In this document: piece by piece, positions 36,998 through 46,879 of the stretch
How positions within the stretch are numbered: position 1 is the stretch's first letter
Layout of the letters: every line of letters begins with the position of its first letter
NCBI GenBank assembly: GCA_029266035.1
Contig: JAJUFH010000002.1
Span: 1 to 64,000 of the forward strand
DNA length: 64,000 nt
Direction: 5' to 3'
From: Sinomicrobium sp.
Lineage (GTDB): Bacteria > Bacteroidota > Bacteroidia > Flavobacteriales > Flavobacteriaceae
The notes under the pieces: generated by a model
The model's input: only the letters and a program-made list of their open reading frames with translations
The model's database searches: none
What the model was told of the DNA's origin: nothing
Program-made: the position numbers and the translations under genes

Positions 36998-39739
36998 TTA
37001 ATCAGCTATGTTTGGGTTCAGCCATTTCTTGGCTTCCTCTTCAGAAATACCCCTTCTGACAGCATAATCGGCTACTTGGTCTTCCTTAATTTTTCCAAGG
37101 CCGAAGTACTTGCTTTCGGGATGGCCGAAATAATATCCCGAAACCGAAGAGGCCGGCCACATGGCGAGGCTTTCGGTGAGTTGAATACCCGAGTTTTTCT
37201 CTACGTCAAGTAGACTCCATATTGTTTTTTTCTCCAAGTGATCTGGACAGGAGGGATATCCCGGGGCGGGTCTTATCCCTTTGTACGATTCCTTTATGAG
37301 CTCTTCGTTGTCTAAGGCCTCATCTACGGCGTACCCCCAGTATTCTTTTCTTACTTTCTCGTGTAGGTATTCAGCAAAAGCCTCGGCAAAACGATCGGCC
37401 AGAGCTTTTATCATTATAGAGTTGTAGTCGTCGTTATTTTTTTGAAATTCGGCTGCTCTCTCCTCTACTCCAAAGCCTGCAGAGACAGCAAACGCCCCTA
37501 CATAATCAGTAACACCTCCACTTTTTGGAGCGACAAAATCGGCGAGAGCGATATTGGCAGCTCGTTTGTTCTTTTTGGACTGTTGCCGCAGGGTGAGAAA
37601 ACTAGTTATCTGTTTTCCACTCTCATCGTAAATCGCGATATCGTCTTCATCTATCTGATTGGCCGCAAAAATTCCATACACCCCTTTTGCTTGTAGCCAT
37701 TCCTCCTCGATGAGCTGATTCAACATCGTATTCGCCTCTTCAAACAACAAGCTAGCCTGCTCACCCACTACCTCATCGGTGAGTATGGCAGGGTATTTAC
37801 CGTGCAACTGCCAAGTTCTGAAAAACGGAGTCCAGTCGATATAATCTAACAGTTCTTCCGGTTTTACACTTACCTGATACACTCCGAGCTTGTTTGGCTT
37901 GAAAGGTGTATACCCTTCCCAATCCAACTGCAACTTATTGTTTCGAGCTTCTTCTATGGTCAGATATTCCTTTACCTTAGAACGGTTTAGAAATCCTTCT
38001 CTCAATTTGTCGTACTCTTCCCTTACGGAACGGCAATATTCAACCTTTGTCTTTTCGTTGAGCAGGTTACTAGCTACTGTAACAGCACGGGAAGCGTCGT
38101 TTACGTGAACTACGGTTTCCCTATAGGCAGGGGCAATCTTTACCGCGGTATGTGCCCGCGAAGTTGTCGCTCCACCTATCAGTACGGGAATATTGATATT
38201 GAGTTTGTCCAGCTCTTGTGCCAGATATACCATTTCGTCTAAGGAAGGGGTTATCAATCCACTTAGCCCTATTATATCTACTTTTTCGTCTAAGGCAGTT
38301 TGTATTATTTTTTCTGGAGGTACCATCACCCCAAGGTCCACTACCTCGTAGTTATTACAGCCCAGCACTACGCTCACGATATTTTTTCCTATATCGTGTA
38401 CATCTCCTTTTACAGTAGCCATCAACACCTTTCCGGCTGCTTGAGAACTACCTTCTCCAGCCGGAAATTTTTTCTTTTCTTCTTCGATAAAGGGCAGTAG
38501 ATAGGCCACTGCCTTTTTCATAACCCTAGCCGATTTTACTACCTGGGGCAAGAACATCTTTCCACTTCCAAACAGATCACCAACTACATTCATCCCGTTC
38601 ATCAGATGGGTTTCAATAACCTCTATGGGTTTGCTAACCTGCAAACGGGCTTCTTCTACATCCTCTTCTATAAATTCGTCAATACCCTTTACCAGTGCGT
38701 GGGTGATGCGTTGCTGCAAATCTTCTGCACGCCACTCCTGCGTTTTTTTGTCTCCCGACTTTTCACCTTCTTTTACCTGTTCTGCATAGTCTAACAGGCG
38801 TTCGGTAGCATCGTCTCTCCTATCGAGCAATACGTCTTCTATATAAGTGAGTAGTTCTTTTGGTATCTCGTCGTATACCTCCAGCATTTCGGGGTTTACA
38901 ATTCCCATATTCATACCGTGCTGTATAGCGTGGTACAAAAACGCGGCGTTCATAGCCTCTCGCACTGCGTTATTCCCTCTGAAGGAAAAGGACACATTAC
39001 TCACCCCTCCACTCACATTGGCGTAAGGCAGATTTTCTCTGATCCACTGTGTAGCTCTGAAGAAATCGACCGCATTCTTGCGATGCTCTTCCATTCCGGT
39101 ACCCACGGGGAAAATATTAGGGTCGAAAATAATGTCTTCCGGTGCAAATCCCACCTTGTTTACGAGTATATCGTAAGAGCGTTTACAAATCTCTATCCTC
39201 CGTTCGTAATTATCGGCCTGTCCTACCTCGTCGAATGCCATGACAATTACCGCGGCCCCGTATCGCATAATGGTCTTTGCGTGATGAATAAAAACATCTT
39301 CTCCCTCTTTAAGGCTGATGGAATTAACAATACACTTTCCCTGCACTACCTTGAGTCCGGCTTCGATAATTTCCCATTTAGAACTATCTATCATCAAGGG
39401 TACTCTGGCGATATCGGGTTCTGAAGCGATAAGATTGAGGAAAGTGGTCATAGCCTGCACTCCATCGATCATTCCCTCGTCCATATTAACGTCTATCACC
39501 TGGGCTCCTCCCTCTACCTGTGCTCGTGCTACGTTTAGTGCTTCCTCATATTTCTCTTCCTTAACAAGTCTCAAAAATTTTCGCGATCCGGTGACATTGG
39601 TACGCTCTCCTATATTTATAAAATTGCTCTCGGGGGTAACGATCAGCGGTTCCAATCCCGACAACTTTAGGGGTCGGATTGGCAGATCAGATCGTTTTCC
39701 CGTCAATTTATCTTCTGCTCTGTTGTTGATATTGTCCAT
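36998..39739 (-). CDS. metH: Methionine synthase, C-terminal part (folate-, B12- and SAM-activation domains)
   Basis: [47 protein letters not shown]; activation domain [12 protein letters not shown]. Confidence 0.95.
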   Translation of the reverse strand: MDNINNRAEDKLTGKRSDLPIRPLKLSGLEPLIVTPESNFINIGERTNVTGSRKFLRLVKEEKYEEALNVARAQVEGGAQVIDVNMDEGMIDGVQAMTTFLNLIASEPDIARVPLMIDSSKWEIIEAGLKVVQGKCIVNSISLKEGEDVFIHHAKTIMRYGAAVIVMAFDEVGQADNYERRIEICKRSYDILVNKVGFAPEDIIFDPNIFPVGTGMEEHRKNAVDFFRATQWIRENLPYANVSGGVSNVSFSFRGNNAVREAMNAAFLYHAIQHGMNMGIVNPEMLEVYDEIPKELLTYIEDVLLDRRDDATERLLDYAEQVKEGEKSGDKKTQEWRAEDLQQRITHALVKGIDEFIEEDVEEARLQVSKPIEVIETHLMNGMNVVGDLFGSGKMFLPQVVKSARVMKKAVAYLLPFIEEEKKKFPAGEGSSQAAGKVLMATVKGDVHDIGKNIVSVVLGCNNYEVVDLGVMVPPEKIIQTALDEKVDIIGLSGLITPSLDEMVYLAQELDKLNINIPVLIGGATTSRAHTAVKIAPAYRETVVHVNDASRAVTVASNLLNEKTKVEYCRSVREEYDKLREGFLNRSKVKEYLTIEEARNNKLQLDWEGYTPFKPNKLGVYQVSVKPEELLDYIDWTPFFRTWQLHGKYPAILTDEVVGEQASLLFEEANTMLNQLIEEEWLQAKGVYGIFAANQIDEDDIAIYDESGKQITSFLTLRQQSKKNKRAANIALADFVAPKSGGVTDYVGAFAVSAGFGVEERAAEFQKNNDDYNSIMIKALADRFAEAFAEYLHEKVRKEYWGYAVDEALDNEELIKESYKGIRPAPGYPSCPDHLEKKTIWSLLDVEKNSGIQLTESLAMWPASSVSGYYFGHPESKYFGLGKIKEDQVADYAVRRGISEEEAKKWLNPNIAD

Positions 39740-39794
39740 TGTACTCCTTTCTACCTGTGATTATTTGCTACTGCCTTTTGTTTTCCTGTCAGAC

Positions 39795-40799
39795 TTACAA
39801 AACCGAGGTCTTGAGTTTTCGCGGTTCGTAAGCTGCTGCAACCTCTGCGATGAGTCTGATGTGTTCTGGAGTAGTACCACAGCACCCTCCTATTATATTC
39901 ACCAGATGTTCCTCGAGGTAATCTTTTATCAACATCTGCATCTCCTCGGGAGTCTGATCGTATTCCCCAAAGGCATTGGGTAGTCCGGCATTGGGATGCG
40001 CAGAAACATTCAGCTCCGTTTGCAGTCCCAATCGCTTTAGATAAGGTTTTAGCAAATCGGCTCCAAGAGCACAATTAAACCCTACACTGAGTAAGGGAAT
40101 ATGTGAAATAGAAATCAGGAAAGCCTCCACGGTCTGCCCAGACAGTGTTCTCCCGGAGGCATCTGTAATCGTACCACTCACCATAACCGCAATATCTATA
40201 TTGCGTTCTTCTTTTACCTCTTCTATAGCAAACAGAGCTGCTTTGGCATTGAGGGTATCGAAAACAGTTTCTACAAGCAGTATGTCCACTCCCCCGTCTA
40301 TCAACGCCTCCGCCTGCTGCTTATAGGCCGTTCTGAGTTGGTCGAAAGTAATAGCTCTATAGCCGGGATCGTTGACATCGGGCGACATACTCGCTGTTTT
40401 GTTGGTAGGTCCCATTGCTCCGGCTACAAATCGAGGCTTCTCGGGATTCTTTGCGGTAAAGCTGTCGGCTACCTCTCGTGCAATCCGCGCCGATTCGTAG
40501 TTGAGCTCATAGACCAAATCTTCCATATGGTAATCGGCCATGGCTATGGTAGTACTGGAAAAGGTATTGGTCTCTACGATATCTGCTCCCACTTCAAAAT
40601 ACTTTGAGTGTATTTCGGCTATAGCCTGTGGTTGTGTAAGAGACAACAGGTCGTTATTCCCTTTCAAAGGGTAGTTGTAATCCTTAAAACGCTCGCCCCT
40701 GAAGTCTTCTTCCGAAAACCGGTATTGTTGAAGCATGGTTCCCATGGCTCCGTCAAGTACCAGAATCCGCTTGGCGAGCTCTGCCTTTAATTTGCTCAT
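39795..40799 (-). CDS. Methionine synthase, homocysteine-binding domain as separate protein
   Basis: RILVLDGAMGTMLQQYRFSEEDFRG; IVETNTFSSTTIAMADY; NIIGGCCGTTPEHI zinc motif. Confidence 0.94.
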   Translation of the reverse strand: MSKLKAELAKRILVLDGAMGTMLQQYRFSEEDFRGERFKDYNYPLKGNNDLLSLTQPQAIAEIHSKYFEVGADIVETNTFSSTTIAMADYHMEDLVYELNYESARIAREVADSFTAKNPEKPRFVAGAMGPTNKTASMSPDVNDPGYRAITFDQLRTAYKQQAEALIDGGVDILLVETVFDTLNAKAALFAIEEVKEERNIDIAVMVSGTITDASGRTLSGQTVEAFLISISHIPLLSVGFNCALGADLLKPYLKRLGLQTELNVSAHPNAGLPNAFGEYDQTPEEMQMLIKDYLEEHLVNIIGGCCGTTPEHIRLIAEVAAAYEPRKLKTSVL

Positions 40800-40911
40800 A
40801 ACTCGATTTTTAATCTTTATCCCGACCATATAGTAATACTATTCAGCCCGGACAAAAACCGTTAAAATTATAAGTTATCAGAATGCAGGGAAAAATACAT
40901 GAAGTATCCTC

Positions 40912-41017
40912 GTCATCTGTCCCTGAATTCAGGGTAGAATTTAGCACCTTCTCCGCTTCAGGCTCGGAGGGTTGCTAAGGCGTCAACGGGTCTATTCCCT
41001 CTGCCTTTCTTGATAAC
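40912..41017 (-). ncRNA. SAM-I (S-box) riboswitch upstream of metH-metH-metF
   Basis: Minus strand GTTATCAAGAAAGGCAGAGGGAATAGACCCGTTGACGCCTTAGCAACCC...GAGAAGGTGCTAAATTCTACCC...GGGACAGATGAC: canonical S-box core, P1 GUUAUC/GAUGAC. Confidence 0.95.
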
Positions 41018-41088
41018 TGCAATAAAACTGATGCAAAGAAATACAATACCTTTTTCTTTTGCAAACTAATTGCTGTTTTTCTCATAAA

Positions 41089-41125
41089 AACAGCCCTGTG
41101 TAGACTATTGTTTCACAGGACTGTT
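41089..41125 (-). terminator. Terminator-like hairpin between the FNR gene and the metH riboswitch
   Basis: Minus strand AACAGTCCTGTG ... CACAGGGCTGTTTTTATG; 12 pairs with one G-U. Confidence 0.7.
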
Positions 41126-41199
41126 TCTCAAACTTTTACGAAATACGCAACCGCGGTACCCAACCAAAATAAGACAACGACTGTTGAGATACACGGCCC

Positions 41200-41227
41200 G
41201 TAGAGATGCACGGCCGTGTATCTCTAC
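41200..41227. repeat. 28-bp near-perfect palindrome downstream of the FNR gene
   Basis: GTAGAGATGCACGG CCGTGTATCTCTAC, 13 of 14 positions symmetric. Confidence 0.85.
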
Positions 41228-41246
41228 CAGGATTGGGTTTTATAGA

Positions 41247-42305
41247 TTATACCTCTATGGCTTTGATAACCTCTTTTTTGGCTTCTTTTTTGGTTCCGTC
41301 AAAACCTTGAATTCCACCTACAGTGGTATACTTCATAATGTACTTCTTATCGGGGAAAATGCGCTGATAGGCACTCTGACACATGATGGCAGCTTCGTGA
41401 AAACCTGACAAAATCAGTTTCAGTTTTCCCTTGTAGGTATTCACATCTCCTATGGCGTATATCCCGGGAATATTGGTAGCGTAATCGTAGGAGTTGTCAA
41501 CCTTGATGGCGTTTTTCTCTATTTCAAGTCCCCAGTCGGCTATGGGACCGAGCTTGGGCGACAGTCCGAACAAGGGAATAAAATAATCGGTCTCTTGAGT
41601 AAACTCACCTCGGTCTTGATGACTGATGCGTACCGACTCCAACTGTCCTTCTCCTGAAAGTCCTACCACTTCGGCACGGGTTACCAGGTTTATTTTTCCG
41701 AGTTTAGCCAGTTCGCCTACTTTGTCTACAGAATCCAAAGCGCCTCTAAATTCGCTTCTTCGGTGAACCAACGTCACTTCAGAGGCAACATCGGCTAGGA
41801 AAATGGACCAATCGAGAGCAGAGTCTCCCCCTCCAGCGATCACCACGCGCTTATCGCGATATACCTCCGGATCTTTAATCATATAGGTCACGCCTTTTTC
41901 TTCATAGTCTGCGATATTGTCTATCAGCGGTTTTTTGGGCTCAAAAGAACCCAGACCACCTGCTATGGCAACTACGGGAGCGTGGTGTTGGGTTCCTTTG
42001 TTGGTGGTCACTATAAAGCTACCATCGTCCAATTTTTCTATGGTCTCCGCCCGTTCTCCCAATGTAAATCCGGGACTAAAGGGTTTGATTTGTTCCATCA
42101 GATTATCTACCAAGGCTCCTGCTTTCACCTCTGGAAAACCTGGGATATCGTAAATAGGTTTTTTCGGATACAACTCCGCACACTGCCCACCCGGCTGTGG
42201 AAGGGCATCGATAAGGTGTGTCTTTAATTTCAACAGTCCGGCTTCAAATACAGTAAACAATCCTGTAGGGCCGGCACCGATAATCAAAATATCCGTCTTT
42301 ATCAT
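41247..42305 (-). CDS. Ferredoxin/flavodoxin--NADP+ reductase, thioredoxin-reductase-like
   Basis: TDILIIGAGPTGLFTVFEAGLLKLKTHLIDALPQPGGQCAELYPKKPIYDIPGFP; VVIAGGGDSALDW; GIYAIGDVNTY. Confidence 0.92.
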   Translation of the reverse strand: MIKTDILIIGAGPTGLFTVFEAGLLKLKTHLIDALPQPGGQCAELYPKKPIYDIPGFPEVKAGALVDNLMEQIKPFSPGFTLGERAETIEKLDDGSFIVTTNKGTQHHAPVVAIAGGLGSFEPKKPLIDNIADYEEKGVTYMIKDPEVYRDKRVVIAGGGDSALDWSIFLADVASEVTLVHRRSEFRGALDSVDKVGELAKLGKINLVTRAEVVGLSGEGQLESVRISHQDRGEFTQETDYFIPLFGLSPKLGPIADWGLEIEKNAIKVDNSYDYATNIPGIYAIGDVNTYKGKLKLILSGFHEAAIMCQSAYQRIFPDKKYIMKYTTVGGIQGFDGTKKEAKKEVIKAIEV

Positions 42306-42332
42306 CTCGTTCAGTTTCTGTGTGATTTATAG

Positions 42333-42986
42333 TTATGATGTCTGTTTGTCATTTTCTATCAACGGGCTTGAGCTATCCGCCTTGATAAAGGATTGGGTAA
42401 GGCGGTTAAGTTGAGTTACCTTACTGTCAAAACTCTCTTTAAGCGTACTGCGATAGCGATTGAGATTTTTTACCAATAGATCGATATCATCCGGAAGTAC
42501 TTCCTCAAAAAACTGTCGCAACCGCTTGGCTATGGTCGGCGATTGACCATTGGTAGAGATAGCTATTTTAAGTTGTCCTTTGGTAACGATACCTCCGAGA
42601 TAAAAATCACAGAGCTCCGGAGTATCGGCCACATTGACCAAAATATTTCTCGCTCTGGCTTCTTCACAAATCCGTCTATTTACTTCCGGGGCGTTCGTCG
42701 CCGCAATGACCAGGTGTTTTTTGTGGAGCAAGTTTGACGAATAAGGACGGAATACCAGGGGAATATCGTGTTTTTCTGCCAATTGTTTTACCTCACTGCT
42801 AAAACTATCGGCAGCGACAATAATCTTTGCCTTCGGACTCGATTTAAGCAGGAATGAAAGTTTTTCGTATCCTACCTTTCCGGCTCCTACCAGCAGTACA
42901 TTCAGTTCGCTGACCTTTAAAAACACCGGATATAGTTCGTTTTTCTCCATCTTTATTTTTTGTGTTGGTTCAAGCTGATTTATCAA
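42333..42986 (-). CDS. Precorrin-2 dehydrogenase/sirohydrochlorin ferrochelatase-like protein (CysG N-terminal type)
   Basis: YPVFLKVSELNVLLVGAGKVGYEKL; LVIAATNAPEVNRRI; VADTPELCDFYLGGIVTKGQLKIAISTNGQSPTIAKRLR. Confidence 0.92.
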   Translation of the reverse strand: MINQLEPTQKIKMEKNELYPVFLKVSELNVLLVGAGKVGYEKLSFLLKSSPKAKIIVAADSFSSEVKQLAEKHDIPLVFRPYSSNLLHKKHLVIAATNAPEVNRRICEEARARNILVNVADTPELCDFYLGGIVTKGQLKIAISTNGQSPTIAKRLRQFFEEVLPDDIDLLVKNLNRYRSTLKESFDSKVTQLNRLTQSFIKADSSSPLIENDKQTS

Positions 42987-43789
42987 CTCTTAAAAAGTGT
43001 GACTTTTTCAGGGATGCTATCGTATTTTTCCTGTTCGGGCATAGCACTGACTGTTTCGTACAGCTGTTTCAAGCGTACACTTTCGCGAACCACCTCTCCG
43101 ATAACGATAATGGCCGGTGCTCCCAGTTTTTTATCCCGAGCAATATCTACTATGGTGTTTACAGTTCCACATCCGAGATTTTCGTTGACGGTAGTTCCGT
43201 TCTGAATTACAGCTACCGGCACCTCTCCTTTTCCCTCCTGGTCGAAGTATTCCATAATTTCGCTTAGCTTACCCATTCCCATCAGTATTACAACGGTAGC
43301 GGTAGACTGCGCTGCGAGACGAATATCATCAGACAATTTTCCCGAGGAGGTGGTTCCGGTAATCACCCAAAAGCTCTCGGCAATGCTTCTCTTGGTGAGC
43401 GATATGCCCTGATTGGCAGGTACAGCTATAGAAGAAGTTATCCCTGGCACCACTTCCGTTTCCAATCCGAAACTATCTGCATAATCGATCTCTTCCGTTC
43501 CGCGGCCAAAGATAAAAGGATCTCCTCCCTTTAGTCTCACCACTGTGCCATGAGCTAAGGCATTACTGACAATAAGGCGATTGATCTCGTCTTGAGAATG
43601 ACTGTGGTATCCCTTTCGCTTTCCCACAAAAATTTTATGAGCTCCCGGGGCATAGTCTAACAACTCCCTGTTGATCAAGGCATCGTATAACACCACATCG
43701 GCTTGCTGTAAGGCTTTTATTCCTTTTAGCGTGATGAGCTCTGCATCTCCGGGTCCCGCTCCTACTAGTATTAATTTTGGTCTTTTCAC
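42983..43789 (-). CDS. cobA: Uroporphyrinogen-III C-methyltransferase
   Basis: LILVGAGPGDAELITLKGIKALQQADVVLYDALIN; RLKGGDPFIFGRGTEE; VVPGITSSIAVPA. Confidence 0.95.
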   Translation of the reverse strand: MKRPKLILVGAGPGDAELITLKGIKALQQADVVLYDALINRELLDYAPGAHKIFVGKRKGYHSHSQDEINRLIVSNALAHGTVVRLKGGDPFIFGRGTEEIDYADSFGLETEVVPGITSSIAVPANQGISLTKRSIAESFWVITGTTSSGKLSDDIRLAAQSTATVVILMGMGKLSEIMEYFDQEGKGEVPVAVIQNGTTVNENLGCGTVNTIVDIARDKKLGAPAIIVIGEVVRESVRLKQLYETVSAMPEQEKYDSIPEKVTLFKS

Positions 43790-43867
43790 GTAATAATCTC
43801 CTTATCACTCAGCTGCCCCAAATAAAATATTCAAACCGGGCTCACTGAACAGTTTATAAACAAAGGC

Positions 43868-45979
43868 TTAATTCGCCACCAAATCTCTTTCTCGATACGA
43901 CTTCACCTGATTTACAAAAGCGGTAGCGTCCTTTAGATATTTCTCTGCAAAATCGGCAGTGGGCTCATTTTCCTTAATCTGATAGATAAAATCTGTAAAG
44001 TTGATTCCGTTGCGTAGTTCCACTTTAGCTGTCGCTACAAAAACCTCCTGAAACTGATCGACAATCCCCACGTGGGTATTGGTTTTCTTACCCTCAGAAA
44101 TAAGCAATGCCTTTGCAGTATTTACAATCGAGGTATACGAATAGTAAATACTGTTTGACCATTCTTTACCTTCCAGAGCACTTTGCGCCGATTTTATCTT
44201 TTCTTCACTTTCATAGAGCAAGGTAGCTACGAGATCGATCACCACTCCTGCACATTCTCCCACACCTACTTCCTGTCTGTAGTCTTCAGTATGCCCCCAG
44301 TCTTTAAAATCATCTTCGGAGAGATTGTCTGTATCCGAGAGCTCTTTTAAAATATCGTAAAAATAGGTTTTCCCCTGACGATCGTAATAGTTTAAAAAAT
44401 TCTCCTCCGCCTGAGAATTAGCCTTAAAATCGTCCAGTACAGTACGCAACGCCTGTGGTCCACGCTTACTTGGAATTTTAATCACCTTATCGGCAAACCT
44501 TCCTTTACCATCGCCGAGAGCTCCTCCTCCCAACAACACCTGAAGTGCGGGAGCTACCAATTTACCCGAACGGATAGACATTCCTTGAAAACCGATATGA
44601 GACATCATATGCTGTCCACAGGCATTCATACAACCACTTATCTTGATAGCCATTTCTTTGTTGTCGAGATATTCGGGATACTCTTCTCGGAGCACATCCT
44701 CTAAAACCTGTGCTATACCTGTACTGTTCGCTATTCCCAAATTACAAGTATCTGTACCAGGACAAGCGGTAACATCGGCAGTACTTTCATATCCTATTTG
44801 AGTAAATCCGAGTGCGCTGAGCTCCTTGTAGAAGAAGGGAAGTAAGTCTTCGCGAACGTGACGTAGCAATATGTTTTGCCGAAGTGAAAAACGCAATTCA
44901 TTACCGGCATATTTTCTAACCAAATCGGCTAATATTCTAGCCTGATTGGTATAAAAATCTCCTATAACTACTTTTATTCCAACAGCTACAAACCCTTCTT
45001 GTTTTTGTGGAAAAACACTGTTTTTCTTCCAGTGTTCATACGCCGCCACATCATCGATCTCTACTTTTGGAATCTCGATTTTTTCCAAATTGGCAAGTGC
45101 TATCGGAAAACTGTCAAATCCTTCGGTTTTTATCGTGTAGGTCTCAAAAGGCACTGCTTTCTCTTCTTCTTTAACCAAACGGATAAACGCGTCTAAGCCT
45201 ATATCTTTTATAAGGAATTTCATCCTGGCTTTCATCCTTCTCGAACGCTCTCCATAGCGATCAAAAACCCTTACCACTCCTTCGATAAGGGGGATAACTC
45301 GATCGGCTTCGAGAAATTCGTAGATCAAATCGGCATGCCTTGGTTGAGAGCCTAATCCTCCACCCAACAAGACTTTAAACCCGTGTTTTCCATCTTTTAT
45401 TTTGGGGATAAAACCGAGATCGTGCATATAGCTCAAGGCGGTATCGGCATCGGAAGAAGAAAAAGATATTTTGAATTTTCGTCCCATTTCCTGCCCTATA
45501 GGATTTCTGAGCATATACCTATAGGTTGCATCGGCATAAGGGGTGACATCAAAAGGCTCTGCGGGGTCAATCCCCGCCGTTTCACTAGCCGTAACATTAC
45601 GCACGGTATTTCCACAAGCCTCGCGGATAGTGACATTGTCTTTTTCCAATTCAGACCACAACTCAGGTGTTCTGTCTAAGCTTACATAATGTATCTGTAT
45701 ATCCTGGCGGGTAGTGATATGCAGCCGCCCTCTCGAATACTTATCAGACACATCAGAAATACGGTGCAGCTGCTCGCTGGTCACTTTTCCATAGGGAAGT
45801 TTTATCCGCACCATCTGTACTCCGGGCTGTCTTTGCCCGTAAATACCTCTCGCTAAACGAAGACTTCGAAAGTGCTCATCGTCTACTTTCCCTTCTCTGA
45901 ATTCGCGTATTTTACGCTCGAGGGCTATAATATCTTTTGCTACAACCGGATTTTCAATTTCTGTTCTAAAGCTCTGCAT
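43868..45979 (-). CDS. Siroheme/4Fe-4S nitrite/sulfite reductase with C-terminal HEPN domain
   Basis: VTACPGTDTCNLGIANSTG and ISGCMNACGQHMMSHIGFQG siroheme-cluster motifs; C-terminus SIYYSYTSIVNTAKALLISEGKKTNTHVGIVDQFQEVFV is HEPN-like. Confidence 0.92.
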   Translation of the reverse strand: MQSFRTEIENPVVAKDIIALERKIREFREGKVDDEHFRSLRLARGIYGQRQPGVQMVRIKLPYGKVTSEQLHRISDVSDKYSRGRLHITTRQDIQIHYVSLDRTPELWSELEKDNVTIREACGNTVRNVTASETAGIDPAEPFDVTPYADATYRYMLRNPIGQEMGRKFKISFSSSDADTALSYMHDLGFIPKIKDGKHGFKVLLGGGLGSQPRHADLIYEFLEADRVIPLIEGVVRVFDRYGERSRRMKARMKFLIKDIGLDAFIRLVKEEEKAVPFETYTIKTEGFDSFPIALANLEKIEIPKVEIDDVAAYEHWKKNSVFPQKQEGFVAVGIKVVIGDFYTNQARILADLVRKYAGNELRFSLRQNILLRHVREDLLPFFYKELSALGFTQIGYESTADVTACPGTDTCNLGIANSTGIAQVLEDVLREEYPEYLDNKEMAIKISGCMNACGQHMMSHIGFQGMSIRSGKLVAPALQVLLGGGALGDGKGRFADKVIKIPSKRGPQALRTVLDDFKANSQAEENFLNYYDRQGKTYFYDILKELSDTDNLSEDDFKDWGHTEDYRQEVGVGECAGVVIDLVATLLYESEEKIKSAQSALEGKEWSNSIYYSYTSIVNTAKALLISEGKKTNTHVGIVDQFQEVFVATAKVELRNGINFTDFIYQIKENEPTADFAEKYLKDATAFVNQVKSYRERDLVAN

Positions 45980-46203
45980 ATCTATTAGTCTATTTAATCG
46001 ATAGATTTATAGGTTTGTGATGCAAATGTAAGAGATAATTGGAGATATCCTAATAGAATGGGGAGATTTTTTACAGCATTTTGCATTTGCGGAAATACTA
46101 CGGGCAATTTTGTGACTTTATACACCATGTCTGACCTGCTTATATTGTCACTTTCTATTTTAAAATCTGTCGGATATGTCACAAATTTTATTAATTTGCC
46201 CAC

Positions 46204-46878
46204 ATGGATCTCATACTCGCAGCCCTTGCTCCCATCGTGGCCATTGTCCTGTACATCTATATAAAGGACAAATATGAAAAAGAGCCTATCGGCTTACTTC
46301 TACGATGTTTTTTACTAGGAGCCATAGCCAGTGTAATCATCACCTTACTACTCTCGCGAATATTCGACTTCCTACTCCCCCTACCCGACAACAACAGCGT
46401 GATCCAGATGTTTTTGAAAGCTTTTGTAGTGGTAGGGCTTACCGAAGAATTTAGCAAATACCTCATCGTGAGGTATTACATACAGCCCAAGAGGGACTTT
46501 AACGAAACTTTCGACGGCATTGTCTATGCGGTGATGGTCTCTATGGGTTTTGCCGCCACAGAAAATCTGTTGTACGTAATGAGCAGCGGACACCAAACGG
46601 CTCTGCTGCGCGCGTTTACTGCAGTACCTGCACATGCTTGTTTTGGTATACTGATGGGGTATTTTATGGGAAAGGCCAAATTTTCAAAAAACAGAACCGC
46701 TCTGAATTTATGTGGATTACTACTAGCAGCATTATTCCACGGGGCATACGATTTCTTCCTGTTTATCAGCTTTATTCCCGGGACCTGGACAGGGGCATTT
46801 ATCTCGCTTGGCATCGCTCTTTTGTTATCTAGAAAAGCAATCAAGAAACATCAGAACAATTCCCGTTTTCGTATCTAA
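46204..46878 (+). CDS. PrsW family intramembrane metalloprotease
   Basis: KDKYEKEPIGLLLRCFLLGA; GLTEEFSKYLIVRYYI; AFTAVPAHACFGILMGYFMG; LCGLLLAALFHGAYDFFLF. Confidence 0.92.
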   Translation: MDLILAALAPIVAIVLYIYIKDKYEKEPIGLLLRCFLLGAIASVIITLLLSRIFDFLLPLPDNNSVIQMFLKAFVVVGLTEEFSKYLIVRYYIQPKRDFNETFDGIVYAVMVSMGFAATENLLYVMSSGHQTALLRAFTAVPAHACFGILMGYFMGKAKFSKNRTALNLCGLLLAALFHGAYDFFLFISFIPGTWTGAFISLGIALLLSRKAIKKHQNNSRFRI

Positions 46879-46879
46879 A

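Noticed and set aside
39318-39983. 221-aa + strand ORF overlapping both metH parts
   Set aside because: Antisense shadow ORF across two conserved genes.
45980-46203. Looked for a second SAM riboswitch upstream of the sulfite reductase gene
   Set aside because: No S-box core (AGGGA...GCAACC...GGTGCTAA) present on either strand.
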